Below are positions 8,861 through 17,935 of a stretch of DNA of 64,000 bases, piece by piece (the first letter of the stretch is position 1; every line of letters starts with the position of its first letter). Origin of the DNA: Flavonifractor sp. An92 (GTDB taxonomy: Bacteria > Bacillota > Clostridia > Oscillospirales > Oscillospiraceae); the NCBI RefSeq assembly GCF_002159175.1, contig NZ_NFGZ01000006.1:62001-126000 (forward strand), written 5' to 3'. A program made the position numbers and the translations under genes. Below the pieces are notes generated by a model. It saw only the letters and a program-made list of their open reading frames with translations, ran no database searches and was not told the origin of the DNA.

Positions 8861-9094
8861 ATGGACTTTTCCAAGAATTTGTTTTTTACCCGAAAAAAAC
8901 AGCTGACGCTGGCCCTGAAATCCTACATCCTGCAGCGCGGCAATTCGAACCTGCAGCACTATTACAGAAGTGCAGAGGAAATCGCCGGCTTTATCTGTGA
9001 GATGCAGCCGGCGGAACAGGATGATTACCACCATCTTGCCGCTTACATCCAGCAGTGGGCAGAGCTTCGCGGGAAAAACCTGCCCGCTTCGTAA
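8861..9094 (+). CDS. small protein of unknown function, 77 aa
   Basis: An AAGGAGG site lies 7 bp before the ATG, and a consensus promoter lies about 90 bp upstream, so expression is likely. The peptide is charged and probably helical (MDFSKNLFFTRKKQLTLALK, then a His/Tyr-rich middle DDYHHLAAYIQQW), with no membrane segment or signal peptide. I do not recognise the family. It precedes the RpiR-type regulator by 86 bp without an obvious terminator, so the two could be co-transcribed. Confidence 0.65.
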   Translation: MDFSKNLFFTRKKQLTLALKSYILQRGNSNLQHYYRSAEEIAGFICEMQPAEQDDYHHLAAYIQQWAELRGKNLPAS

Positions 9095-9180
9095 CATTGC
9101 GGTATGCCCGGTCTTTCGTTATAATAGGGGTGAACTTGTGCTTCTCCGGGCGGAACCGCCCGCAGACGAGGTGATTCTTT

Positions 9181-10041
9181 GTGACACTGGAAAACAGCAT
9201 CCGACAGGCCGAGCATCTGACCCCAGTGGAGGCGGAGATCGGGGCCTATATCCTGAAAAACCTGGAGCGCGTCCCCGGCATGTCCATCCTGGATCTGGCC
9301 GGCGGCGCCAACGTGTCCAAATCGGCGGTACACCGCTTCTGCAAAAAGCTCGGATTCGGCGGGTTCAATGATTTGAAAGTGGCGGCAGCCCGGGATCTGG
9401 CCGAGGCTCAGGCCGATGTGGACCTGATCGACGTCAACTACCCCTTCGGGGAAACCGACGGCCCCCGGCCCATTGCCAAAAAGCTGGCCATGCTCTACGA
9501 GGCCGCCATTCAGGACACCTACCAGCACATCGACTTCACCCAGGTCCAGCGGGTGGCCCGGCTCCTCAACCAGGCCGGCGGCATCGACATTTATACCCAC
9601 GCCCACAACCTGAACGCGGCGGAGAATTTTCAGGACAAGATGCTGACGATCGGAAAAACCGTCAACTGTCCCCACGGTTTTTACAACCAGCGGGCCACGG
9701 TCCTGGCTGCGACGCCGGACCGGGTGGCGCTCATCCTCTCCTACTCCGGCCGGGCCAGCTTCATCCGGCCCATCCTCCAGGTGCTCTCCCGGAAAAAGAT
9801 CCCGGTCATCCTCATCGGCAAGAGCGGGAGCAACCTCTATCCTCAGCATATCACCCACGCCCTGAGCATCAGCAGCCGGGAAAATCTGCGGGACCGCATC
9901 TCCCAGTTTTCCTCCCACATCGCCATGCAGTATATGCTGGATGTGCTCTTCGGCTGCATCTACAATCTGGACCGGGAAAAGAACATCGCATACCTGCGAG
10001 CGTCCATTGATTTTATGGACGACCGGACACAGGACCCCTGA
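9181..10041 (+). CDS. MurR/RpiR family transcriptional regulator
   Basis: A 286-residue protein. The N-terminal HTH_6 domain (residues about 1-75) contains LAGGANVSKSAVHRFCKKLGF, the recognition helix region. The C-terminal SIS sugar-phosphate-binding domain (about 110-250) includes GGIDIYTHAHNLNAAENF and LILSYSGRASFI. Regulators of this family respond to phosphosugars and control neighbouring sugar genes. The next gene is a GH4 phospho-glycosidase, its likely target. The GTG start at 9181 has GAGGTG upstream. A strong terminator follows, so the glycosidase has its own promoter. Confidence 0.9.
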   Translation: MTLENSIRQAEHLTPVEAEIGAYILKNLERVPGMSILDLAGGANVSKSAVHRFCKKLGFGGFNDLKVAAARDLAEAQADVDLIDVNYPFGETDGPRPIAKKLAMLYEAAIQDTYQHIDFTQVQRVARLLNQAGGIDIYTHAHNLNAAENFQDKMLTIGKTVNCPHGFYNQRATVLAATPDRVALILSYSGRASFIRPILQVLSRKKIPVILIGKSGSNLYPQHITHALSISSRENLRDRISQFSSHIAMQYMLDVLFGCIYNLDREKNIAYLRASIDFMDDRTQDP

Positions 10042-10050
10042 GCGTTTCAA

Positions 10051-10084
10051 AAAGTTCCAGAGGAAGTGATTCCTCTGGAACTTT
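10051..10084 (+). terminator. terminator between the RpiR regulator and the GH4 gene
   Basis: A perfect 15-bp stem (AAAGTTCCAGAGGAA) with a GTGA loop, followed by further T residues. Confidence 0.9.
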
Positions 10085-10198
10085 TTTCGGGAAAAAATCT
10101 CTGGATGGCCCGGAGTGATTGCACCGGAAGCTCCCGGACCCTATACTGAGGGCACCGAAAAACAACCGGACAAACGGAGCATTCAGGAGGTAAGAATC

Positions 10199-11587
10199 AT
10201 GAAAGGACCCGTCAAAATCGTCACCATCGGCGGCGGCAGCAGTTACACACCGGAGCTGATGGAGGGCTTCATCAAGCGGTATGAGGAGCTGCCCATCCGT
10301 GAGATCTGGCTGGTGGACATTGAGGACGGCCGGGAGAAGCTGGAGATCGTGGGTGCCCTGGCCCAGCGGATGTGGGACGCCTCTCCCTACGATGTCAAGG
10401 TCCACCTGACCCTGGACCGCCGGGAGGCGCTGAAGGACGCCGACTTTGTCACCACCCAGTTCCGGGTGGGGCTGTTGGACGCCCGTATCAAGGATGAGCG
10501 GATCCCCCTGCTCCACGGCATGCTGGGCCAGGAGACCAACGGCGCGGGCGGCATGTTCAAGGCTTTCCGCACTATCCCGGTCATCGGGGAGATCGTCCGG
10601 GACATGAAGGAGCTGTGCCCCGACGCCTGGCTCATCAACTTCACCAACCCCAGCGGCATGGTGACCGAGGCGGTCATCAAGCACTTCGGCTGGAAAAAGT
10701 GCATCGGCCTGTGCAACGTGCCCACCATCGCCATGATGGCCGAGCCCAAGCTGCTGGGCAAGGAGCTCCAGGACCTGAACTACCGCTTCGCCGGGCTCAA
10801 CCACTTCCACTGGCACAAGGTCTTTGACCAGGACGGCAAGGACCTGACACCCCAGCTCATCGACCACATCAACGAGAAGGACGGCGGCACCCCCGCCAAC
10901 ATCTACCAGGCGGAGTTCCCCCTGGAGCTGCTGCATAGCATGAACCTGCTGCCCTGCGGCTACCACCGCTATTACTACCTTAAGCAGGCCATGCTGGACC
11001 ACGCCCTTGAGGAGTTCCGGGCGGGCGGCACCCGGGCCGAGCAGATGAAGCAGACGGAACACAAGCTCTTTGAGATCTACAAGAACACCGAGCTCCACGT
11101 CAAGCCGCCCCAGCTCTCCAAGCGCGGCGGGACCTATTACAGTGACGCCGCCTGTGAGTGCATCCGCGCCATCTATGGCAACAAGAAGATCCACATGGTG
11201 GTGAGTACCCAGAACAACGGGGCCATCCCCTGCCTGGACGGCGACTCCATTGTGGAGGTGTCCTCCATCATCTCCGCTACTGGCGCCCAGCCTCTGGTCT
11301 GGGGAACACTGCCCCCGGCGGAAAAGGGCTGGCTCCAGATGATGAAGGCCATGGAGGAGTGCACCATCCAGGCCGCCCTGACCGGCGACTACGGCCTGGC
11401 GCTGGAGGCCTTTGTGCTCAATCCCCTGGTGGAGAACAACGGGGAGACCCAGCGGGTGCTGGATGAGCTGCTGGTGGCCCACGAGAAGTATCTGCCCCAG
11501 TTCCAGGACAAGATCCAAGAGCTGAAGGCCCGTGGTGTCCACTGCGACGACCCGGTGGTGATGGAGCTGATGCGCACCGGTCACTGA
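10199..11587 (+). CDS. family 4 glycosidase (6-phospho-beta-glucosidase type)
   Basis: A 462-residue GH4 enzyme. The N-terminal NAD-binding motif is KIVTIGGGSSYTPEL (residues about 5-19). The GH4 metal-site motif CNVPTI lies near residue 176 and the downstream His motif (GLNHFHW) near 200. GH4 enzymes use NAD+ and a divalent metal for oxidation-assisted hydrolysis of glycosides, usually phosphorylated ones delivered by a PTS. No PTS gene is in the window. The start was set at 10199, where AGGAGG lies 9 bp upstream; longer in-frame readings lack a site. Probably regulated by the RpiR protein upstream. It converges on the LRR operon C. Confidence 0.9.
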   Translation: MKGPVKIVTIGGGSSYTPELMEGFIKRYEELPIREIWLVDIEDGREKLEIVGALAQRMWDASPYDVKVHLTLDRREALKDADFVTTQFRVGLLDARIKDERIPLLHGMLGQETNGAGGMFKAFRTIPVIGEIVRDMKELCPDAWLINFTNPSGMVTEAVIKHFGWKKCIGLCNVPTIAMMAEPKLLGKELQDLNYRFAGLNHFHWHKVFDQDGKDLTPQLIDHINEKDGGTPANIYQAEFPLELLHSMNLLPCGYHRYYYLKQAMLDHALEEFRAGGTRAEQMKQTEHKLFEIYKNTELHVKPPQLSKRGGTYYSDAACECIRAIYGNKKIHMVVSTQNNGAIPCLDGDSIVEVSSIISATGAQPLVWGTLPPAEKGWLQMMKAMEECTIQAALTGDYGLALEAFVLNPLVENNGETQRVLDELLVAHEKYLPQFQDKIQELKARGVHCDDPVVMELMRTGH

Positions 11588-11687
11588 TGCGAATATCCAG
11601 ACCAATCAGGGAACCGATAACTATGGACTGATGAACAGATCTCGTTCAGAATCAACATACCAATCACAGAATCCATAACCAAAGCAC

Positions 11688-11719
11688 ACGGCCAGGAGCC
11701 CTTTCGGGCTCCTGGCCGT
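11688..11719. terminator. bidirectional hairpin between the GH4 gene and LRR operon C
   Basis: A 14-bp stem (ACGGCCAGGAGCCC) with a TTTC loop. It differs by one base from the hairpin at 21291-21322, which lies after the paralogous LRR-DUF4132 gene. Confidence 0.8.
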
Positions 11720-11740
11720 ATTGTTTCTAGTGTTCCAGGA

Positions 11741-14011
11741 TCATTCCAGTGTGAACACATCCATGGGGTCGAAGTCCGCGAAACGCCTGCTCTTATACTC
11801 CAGGAGGGCGGCGGTGCAGTTGGTGCAGCTATTCTCAATGGCCAGGTTGAGCAGCTCCGTCACCTGGGCCAGGGTGAATTTCTCCAGGTACTCCACCGCG
11901 CTCACATCATCCTTCAGGATACGGCCGTACACCGTCCACTTGTCCAGAAGTCCGATGATGTGGTTGGACGCCCGGCTCTCCTTGCGGCATTCAAAGGTCT
12001 GGAGCATGATACAACGGTCCAAGGAATACCCCAACAAGTCGTCAAAAATCGCATCACCATCCACCCCAAGCCAACAATCGGTCAGGTAAATCGACACATC
12101 ATAGTGGTTCTGGTCAATATCCAGTCGAATTCCATGCTTTTCCTGGTCCTTGAAGCGGTAGGCCGGGACCTCGATCCCCTGATAGCGATCCTCCTTTACC
12201 TGGGAGAAGTCCACCACCGGCTCCCACACCTGGGCGAAGGGCTGCTTGAGCGCGTGGGACGTGAAATACTTCTGCCAGCGCACCAGATCGTCCCGGTCCA
12301 TCTCCATGGGGTGAGCCACATACACCGCCTCGTCCTTCACTTGGTAGGGCTGCCCCGCGGAGTCCACGGTCCCCTGGGCCGCCACCGTGAAGGTCTTTTT
12401 CCCCTGAGCCCACACCAGCAGGGAGGCCACCTGGCGCAGCAGCGGATTGTTCCGATAGGCCTCCGACCACTCGCACTTGCTCATCTGCTGACCACTCAGG
12501 AAATACTCGAACAGCCGGTTGCAGCAGACCTTGACGGCCTTTTTCATATTCTTTTTCATCTCGGAGAGATCGGCCTTGGCCGTCTCGTATTTCTCTGGGT
12601 CCGCGCCCCGCTTCGGCAGGGATTTCACGGTCTTTTTCGCGTTGCCGTCAGAAAGGCTCAGGGTCAGCTCCGGACCCAGCGTCACGGTCACGGTGTTCCC
12701 GCCCAGGTCGTAGACTTTTTTCCCGTCGGCGTCCAGGCCGAAGTCCAGCAGTTTGGTGATCCGAAGCGTTTCCTCGTCCATCTTGCGGAGAGAGGCATAC
12801 TCCCGCAGCATCTGGTTCTTCTCCGCATAAATCATCGCCTCCCGGGTGTCGCTGAACAGCAGGGCGTGTTTGGCAAAGTCGCGCAGCTTCCAGATGGCGT
12901 TGTATTTGCGATAGAGCTTGCCCGTCGTCTCGCCGTCGGCATAACGGAAGATTGCCGGGAGGAACGCCGCCTGCTTCGACTCGCCTTCCACCCGCTCGGA
13001 GAGGCTCAGCAGTGCCCGGACCAGCTCATCCCGGTCCAGTTTGGCCACCACCTCGTCCGCCAGGGGACACAGGTCCGCGCTCCACTTGCTCTGCTGTTTC
13101 AGATATTCGGCCAGGCAGAGCTCCAGATACTCCGGCGGGGCCAACTCGGTGCCCCCGGCCAGGTGGACCGGCGGCAGGTCCTGTACGCCGTGCTTCAGCA
13201 GCACGCTGCGGGCGTTGATCTTCCGCAGCCGGTCCCGGTACTTCTGCTCCACCGCGCTCTCGCTGTCCCCGGCGGGCGCCGGAGCGGGGGCTTCTTCCCG
13301 ATCCAGCTTCTCTGCCAGCTCCCGGAGGTCCGCGAGCGCCGAAGCGGCCAGCTGTTTTTTGACCCGCTTCCGGTTGGTCTCATCGATGGCCCCCACCTCC
13401 AGGAGGGTGCGGATGTAAGCGGCGTTTTCCTCCCGCTCGGCCAGCTTGACCACCTTATTGGTCTTTCCGGACAGGAAGTCCGCGAAGATTCCAGAAAACT
13501 CCCGGCTCACCGGCTGCTTTTGGTCCGCAAGGCGCAGCAGCATGGCCTTGATCCGGCCGTCCTCGTTCATCTGGAACCCCTCGTGCTTCCCGCTGGCCAG
13601 AAGCTGGTCATACACCGGGATGTCCTCCGGCTCCAGCGGGATCAGGTACTCTTTGGGGTAATTCCAGCTCTGGGCAAAATACTCCTTCCGGAAGGACGCG
13701 ACCATGCGCATGGTCTCTCCGGCCCCGTCCCGCACCAGCAGCTCCACTGTTTTCGCGGTGGGCTTGAACATATCCTGCGCCCCAGGAAGCTGATGCAGAG
13801 ACAGGGTCATCTGGGTCAGATCGCTGCATCCGTAAAAGGCCCGGTATCCGACTTCCGCTACGCTCACCGGAAGGGTCACCCGCGTCAGGTTGGTGCAGCC
13901 GGAAAAGGCACCATTGCCGATCTTTGTCACGCCCTCCGGGACGACTACCTCCCCGCCGGGGCCGTTGTACTTGGTCAAAACGCCGTTCTCAATCACAAAA
14001 TCGTGTTCCAC
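11741..14011 (-). CDS. LRR_5-DUF4132 fusion protein, 756 aa
   Basis: Entry motif DFVIENGVLTKYNGPGGEV, about three LRR_5 units (GAFSGCTNLTRVTLPVSV), then a helical region with GIFADFLSGKTNK. A DUF4132 domain follows, with SLPKRGADPEKYETAKADL near residue 465, LLVWAQGKKTF near 530, and AHPMEMDRDDLVRWQKYF near 570 followed by LKQPFAQVWEP. It ends in the ankyrin-like NLAIENSCTNCTAALLEYKS and PMDVFTLE. It is the last of four genes in operon C, joined to the upstream LRR gene by a 12-bp stop-AGGAGG-ATG junction. No signal peptide. Probably interchangeable in role with the fusion at 4417-6879. Confidence 0.88.
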   Translation of the reverse strand: MEHDFVIENGVLTKYNGPGGEVVVPEGVTKIGNGAFSGCTNLTRVTLPVSVAEVGYRAFYGCSDLTQMTLSLHQLPGAQDMFKPTAKTVELLVRDGAGETMRMVASFRKEYFAQSWNYPKEYLIPLEPEDIPVYDQLLASGKHEGFQMNEDGRIKAMLLRLADQKQPVSREFSGIFADFLSGKTNKVVKLAEREENAAYIRTLLEVGAIDETNRKRVKKQLAASALADLRELAEKLDREEAPAPAPAGDSESAVEQKYRDRLRKINARSVLLKHGVQDLPPVHLAGGTELAPPEYLELCLAEYLKQQSKWSADLCPLADEVVAKLDRDELVRALLSLSERVEGESKQAAFLPAIFRYADGETTGKLYRKYNAIWKLRDFAKHALLFSDTREAMIYAEKNQMLREYASLRKMDEETLRITKLLDFGLDADGKKVYDLGGNTVTVTLGPELTLSLSDGNAKKTVKSLPKRGADPEKYETAKADLSEMKKNMKKAVKVCCNRLFEYFLSGQQMSKCEWSEAYRNNPLLRQVASLLVWAQGKKTFTVAAQGTVDSAGQPYQVKDEAVYVAHPMEMDRDDLVRWQKYFTSHALKQPFAQVWEPVVDFSQVKEDRYQGIEVPAYRFKDQEKHGIRLDIDQNHYDVSIYLTDCWLGVDGDAIFDDLLGYSLDRCIMLQTFECRKESRASNHIIGLLDKWTVYGRILKDDVSAVEYLEKFTLAQVTELLNLAIENSCTNCTAALLEYKSRRFADFDPMDVFTLE

Positions 14012-14023
14012 AGCACTGCCTCC

Positions 14024-15775
14024 TTACTCCGTTTCAAAGGGGATGTTGTTCTCCTTGGCGTATGTTTCCGCATAAGATCCCGCCGGGGCGTGAATGGTGA
14101 GGTCGGGGCAGTCCCTGAAAACAGACCAGTCGATCTTCTTCACACCGGCCGGGATGGTCACACTCTTCAGGCCCGTGCAGACAGCGAAGGCATAGTCCCT
14201 GATTTTCGTCAGACCGTCCGGAAGAGCCACAGCGGTCAAGCCCGTGCAGCCAGAAAAAGTAGCCAAACCAATCTCCGTTACCTCTGCCGGGATGGTCACG
14301 CTCTTCAGGCTTGTGCAGCCCTGAAAGGCAGCCGTGCCGATCTTGGTCACACCCGCCGGGATCGTCACACTGGTCAAACTTCCCATGGCAAATATCACAC
14401 AATGCCTTTTTTCGGAAATCATCAGGCCGTTTTCCACAGAAAATTGCCTATTTCCCGGTGCGATCTCGATCTGTGTCAAACCCATACAGCCAGAGAATGC
14501 ACCCTCTCCGATCTTGGTCACCCTCTCCGGGATGGTCACGCTGGTCAACCTCGTGCAATCCCGAAAGGCAAACTCGCCGATCTCTCTCACGCTCTCCGGA
14601 ACAGCCACACTGGTCAACCCCGTGCAGCCGGAGAAAGCCCACTCGCCGATTTTTCTCACACCCTTCGAAATCATCACCTCTATCAACCCCGTGCAGCCGG
14701 AGAAAGCCCACTCGCCGATCTCTCTCACGCTCTCCGGAATGGTCACACTGGTCAACCCCGTGCAGTTATAGAAGGCATAATTGCCGATCTTGGTCACACC
14801 CGCTGGAATCGTCACACTGGTCAGGCCCGCGCAGCCGGAGAAGGCAGACTGGCCGATCTTGGTCACACTGGCCGGAATGGTGATGCTGGTCAAACCGGTG
14901 CAGCCGAAGAAGGCCTTTCCGCACACGCTGGTCACGCCCGCCGGAATGGTGACACTGGTCAGACCCGTGCAGCCCTCAAAGGCAGACCAGCTAATCTCCG
15001 TCACACTGTCCGGAATGGTCACACGGAGCAAATTCGTACAGTCCGCGAAGGCTCCATCGCCAAAGCGCTCGGTTCCGTCTCTGATCTCCGCGTGGGTCAG
15101 GCTTTCCTGACACGCCACGGCCAATCGTCCCGCATAAGCGATTCCATGCTCTTCCTTCTGCCGTTCCTGCCACGGTGTTTGAGCGAATGCACTTCGGCCA
15201 ATTTCCACCACACGCTCCGGAACGGTCACATTCGTCAGACCCGTACAGCCCTCGAAGGCAATGGCACCGATCTCGGTCACACTTTCTGGGATGCTCACGC
15301 TGGTCAGACCGGTACAGCCCCAAAAGGCCTGGTTTCCGATCTTTGTCACCCCCTCCGGGATACTCACGCTGGTCAGACCCGTGCAGTTGGAAAAGGCAGA
15401 CATGCCGATTTCCTTCACGCCTGCCGGAATCGCCACGCTGGTCAGACCTGTGCAGCCGGAAAAGGCAGCCGTGCCGATTTCCGTCATACTATCCGGGAGG
15501 GTCAAACCGGTCAAGCCCGTGCAGCCAGAGAAGGCAGACCAGCCGATCTCAGTCACCCCTTCCGGAATGCTCACGCTGGTCAGATTTGTGCAGCCCTCAA
15601 AGGCAAACCAACCGATCTCAGTCACGCCTGCCGGAATGGTCACACCGGTCAGACTGGTACAGTCCCGGAAGGCTTGCAGTTCGATCTTTGTCACTTCTTC
15701 CGGGATGGCTACATGCCCGCCTGGGCCGGTGTACTTGAGCAGCATTCCCTTTTTGATCACAAATTTGTGGTCCAC
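14024..15775 (-). CDS. pure LRR_5 repeat protein, 583 aa
   Basis: Almost the whole protein is LRR_5: more than twenty 23-residue units such as LTSVTIPAGVTEIGWSAFEGCTG. One short non-LRR island lies near residues 185-235 (SAFAQTPWQERQKEEHGIAY), and a second (IEIAPGNRQFSVENG) near 415-440. It opens with DHKFVIKKGMLLKYTGPGG and ends with the LTIHAPAGSYAETYAKENN cap. Repeats are regular and close in sequence, the condition that favours unequal recombination. No signal peptide, anchor or membrane segment. Third gene in operon C. Its own role is unknown; a recognition surface is the natural guess. Confidence 0.92.
   Translation of the reverse strand: MDHKFVIKKGMLLKYTGPGGHVAIPEEVTKIELQAFRDCTSLTGVTIPAGVTEIGWFAFEGCTNLTSVSIPEGVTEIGWSAFSGCTGLTGLTLPDSMTEIGTAAFSGCTGLTSVAIPAGVKEIGMSAFSNCTGLTSVSIPEGVTKIGNQAFWGCTGLTSVSIPESVTEIGAIAFEGCTGLTNVTVPERVVEIGRSAFAQTPWQERQKEEHGIAYAGRLAVACQESLTHAEIRDGTERFGDGAFADCTNLLRVTIPDSVTEISWSAFEGCTGLTSVTIPAGVTSVCGKAFFGCTGLTSITIPASVTKIGQSAFSGCAGLTSVTIPAGVTKIGNYAFYNCTGLTSVTIPESVREIGEWAFSGCTGLIEVMISKGVRKIGEWAFSGCTGLTSVAVPESVREIGEFAFRDCTRLTSVTIPERVTKIGEGAFSGCMGLTQIEIAPGNRQFSVENGLMISEKRHCVIFAMGSLTSVTIPAGVTKIGTAAFQGCTSLKSVTIPAEVTEIGLATFSGCTGLTAVALPDGLTKIRDYAFAVCTGLKSVTIPAGVKKIDWSVFRDCPDLTIHAPAGSYAETYAKENNIPFETE
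14382..14551 (-). repeat. LRR-gene duplication block, copy 2 (partner at 961-1130)
   Basis: See 961-1130: about 170 bp with roughly five differences, in the same orientation and the same position relative to the encoded island. Confidence 0.8.
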
Positions 15776-15787
15776 ATAAATACCACC

Positions 15788-17923
15788 TTACTCCGCTTCA
15801 AAGCGGATGTTGTTCTCTTTGGCGTATGTTTCCGCATAAGACCCCGCCGGGGCGTGGATGGTGAGGTTGGGACAGCCCTCGAAGGCGCCCTCTCCGATCT
15901 TGGTCACATGGTCCGGGATGGTGATGCCGGTCAGGCCCGCACAATCAGCGAAAGCATATTCGTCGATCCGGGTCACACGGTTCGGGATGGTGATACTGGT
16001 CAGACCCGCGCAGCCAAAGAAGGCCCCCTTACCGATTCGGGTCACACGGTTCGGAACGAGAACACTGGTCAGGTTGGTACAATTACGGAAGGCCCACTCG
16101 CCGATCCGGGTCATGCGGTTCGGGATGGTGATACCGGTCAGACCCGTGCAGCCATCGAAGGCATACTCGCCGATCCGGGTCACATGATCCGGGATGCTGA
16201 TATCGGTCAGACTCGTACAGCCCCCAAAGGCAAAGCTGCCGATTTCTGTCATGCTGTCAGGAAGCTGCACGCAGGCCAATGCACCGCATTTCGTGAAGGT
16301 ATATTCGCCCAGCTTCACCACGCCCTCCGGCACCAAAACGGAGCGGATTTTTTCCCGCCGTCTTTTTACATCCTCACTGGTATTGCCCCTGGGGCTGAAG
16401 GCGTGGCCGCCGATCTCGGTCACCGCGATTTTCCCGATACGATCCGGGACCACAACTTCCTCCTCTCTCCCTCGGTAGCTCACAAGCCGGATGGTGCCCT
16501 CCTCCGTTTTTTCATAGCTCCAGATCCTCTGGGCCTCCGCCACCGTCATACCGTTGGACTCCAGCTTTCGCAGGACCTTCTGAAACTCCCGCTTCTCATC
16601 CCCCGGCCGCCGGAGCTGGTTCTGATACTCCAGCAGAAGGGCGGACGCCTCCGTGTTTCCGGTCTTTGCGGCCCGCTCCAGGACCTCCGACACATCATTT
16701 TTGGGAATGATCTTCTCTTTCAGCATCAGGGTCAGCAGGGGCGGGTCCCCGAGGGCCAGATCATACAGCTTCCGCCGCTGCCGTTTGAGATAGGCCAGAT
16801 ACCCGTTCCGGATGTTCTCCGGCATCTCCCGCCCTTCTGCGTACAGGCGGGCAAACCCCAACACAACGTTGGTCTTGTCATCGGGGCCGAATACCTCAAC
16901 CGGCGTGTAGGGAGCCAGCACCGGCACCCCGTCGGTAAAGGGAGAATAGGCAAAGCTGCCCGTTCCGCCGCATTCCTGGACTTCTCCCAGAATCTCCACA
17001 GCCCTCATGCTGCTGCAGCCCCCCGTCATGCTGCACGGTATCCGACGCACTCCGGCGGGAATTTTCAGGCTGGTCAGGCTGCTGCACCCCAGGAAAACAT
17101 CACATTCAAGGCTGCTCAATCCCTCCGGCAGTTCGACCTCCCGGAGATTTTTACACCATTTGAAGGCACTTTGGTCGATCTCGCGCAATCCATCGGGCAG
17201 AAATACCTGGGTCAGACCGGCACAGTATGCAAAGGCATACTCCGCGATCCGCTCCACGCTGTCCGGAACAGTAAACGCCCCGTCTATCTGAAATGCGCGG
17301 ATCAGAAAGGTCTTACTCCGGTCATACAGGGCGTGCGGTTCCAGACAGAAGCAGTCATTGCCCTCCGCCAGGCTGATCTCCTGTAAGTTGGGGCAAGCAC
17401 CCAACGCCTCCCGCTCCAAGATCCTCAGGCTGGCCGGGAGAGCGATTTTTTCCAGCGCAGAACACCTTCTGAACGCCTGGCCTTTGATCTCCTCCACACC
17501 CTCCGGAATCTGAAGGCAGGTCAATTTCCCGCACCCGTCAAAGGCGTTGTAATCGATCCGTTTCAAACTTCCCGGCAAAACCAACTCGGTCAGGTTTTCG
17601 CAGTCGGCAAAGGCCGCTCCGCCAATTTCCACCGTTCCCTCCTGCACCACCACGCTGGTCAGGGCGGTGCAGTTTTTGAATGCGTGTGAGCCAATTGCTG
17701 TCACGCTGCCCGGAATGACTACACGGGTCAGAGCGGTACAGTTCTCAAATGCCCGATAGCAGATATCAGTCACGCTATCCGGAATCGTGATTTGCTTCAA
17801 ACTGGTGCGGCCCGCAAAAGCACCCAGGCCGATCTGCTTTACGTTCTCCGGGATGACCACCTCTCTGCAGCGGCCATTGTACTTGGTCAAAACCCGCTTT
17901 TCAATCACAAATTCGCAGTCCAC
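15788..17923 (-). CDS. mosaic LRR_5 protein with central helical insert, 711 aa
   Basis: An N-terminal LRR_5 arm follows the entry motif EFVIEKRVLTKYNGRCREV. A helical middle (YLAYLKRQRRKLYDLALGDPP, then LERAAKTGNTEASALLLEYQN, residues about 375-440) leads into a beta segment (WSYEKTEEGTIRLVSYRG, near 470). A second LRR_5 arm of about eight units and the cap (LTIHAPAGSYAETYAKENN) complete it. This order matches 1401-2792 and 23619-26456. The helical part has an ankyrin-like phrase and could be an oligomerisation or partner-binding segment. No signal peptide. Second gene of operon C, with 12-bp junctions on both sides. Confidence 0.9.
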   Translation of the reverse strand: MDCEFVIEKRVLTKYNGRCREVVIPENVKQIGLGAFAGRTSLKQITIPDSVTDICYRAFENCTALTRVVIPGSVTAIGSHAFKNCTALTSVVVQEGTVEIGGAAFADCENLTELVLPGSLKRIDYNAFDGCGKLTCLQIPEGVEEIKGQAFRRCSALEKIALPASLRILEREALGACPNLQEISLAEGNDCFCLEPHALYDRSKTFLIRAFQIDGAFTVPDSVERIAEYAFAYCAGLTQVFLPDGLREIDQSAFKWCKNLREVELPEGLSSLECDVFLGCSSLTSLKIPAGVRRIPCSMTGGCSSMRAVEILGEVQECGGTGSFAYSPFTDGVPVLAPYTPVEVFGPDDKTNVVLGFARLYAEGREMPENIRNGYLAYLKRQRRKLYDLALGDPPLLTLMLKEKIIPKNDVSEVLERAAKTGNTEASALLLEYQNQLRRPGDEKREFQKVLRKLESNGMTVAEAQRIWSYEKTEEGTIRLVSYRGREEEVVVPDRIGKIAVTEIGGHAFSPRGNTSEDVKRRREKIRSVLVPEGVVKLGEYTFTKCGALACVQLPDSMTEIGSFAFGGCTSLTDISIPDHVTRIGEYAFDGCTGLTGITIPNRMTRIGEWAFRNCTNLTSVLVPNRVTRIGKGAFFGCAGLTSITIPNRVTRIDEYAFADCAGLTGITIPDHVTKIGEGAFEGCPNLTIHAPAGSYAETYAKENNIRFEAE

Positions 17924-17935
17924 AGCTCTGCCTCC

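Noticed and set aside
11960-17386. A very long open frame on the plus strand opposite the LRR genes (also 252-1925, 4636-7137, 21076-23499, 24615-26552).
   Set aside because: It spans several genes and their junctions, has no ribosome site, and its repetitive His/Arg/Gly-rich peptide is what the complement of GC-rich LRR codons gives. The minus-strand genes have consistent domains and starts.
14024-17923. Regular direct repeats of about 69 bp, considered as a CRISPR array or satellite.
   Set aside because: The period is 23 codons, the units are degenerate at third positions and encode continuous LRR_5 repeats, and there are no unique spacers of even length.
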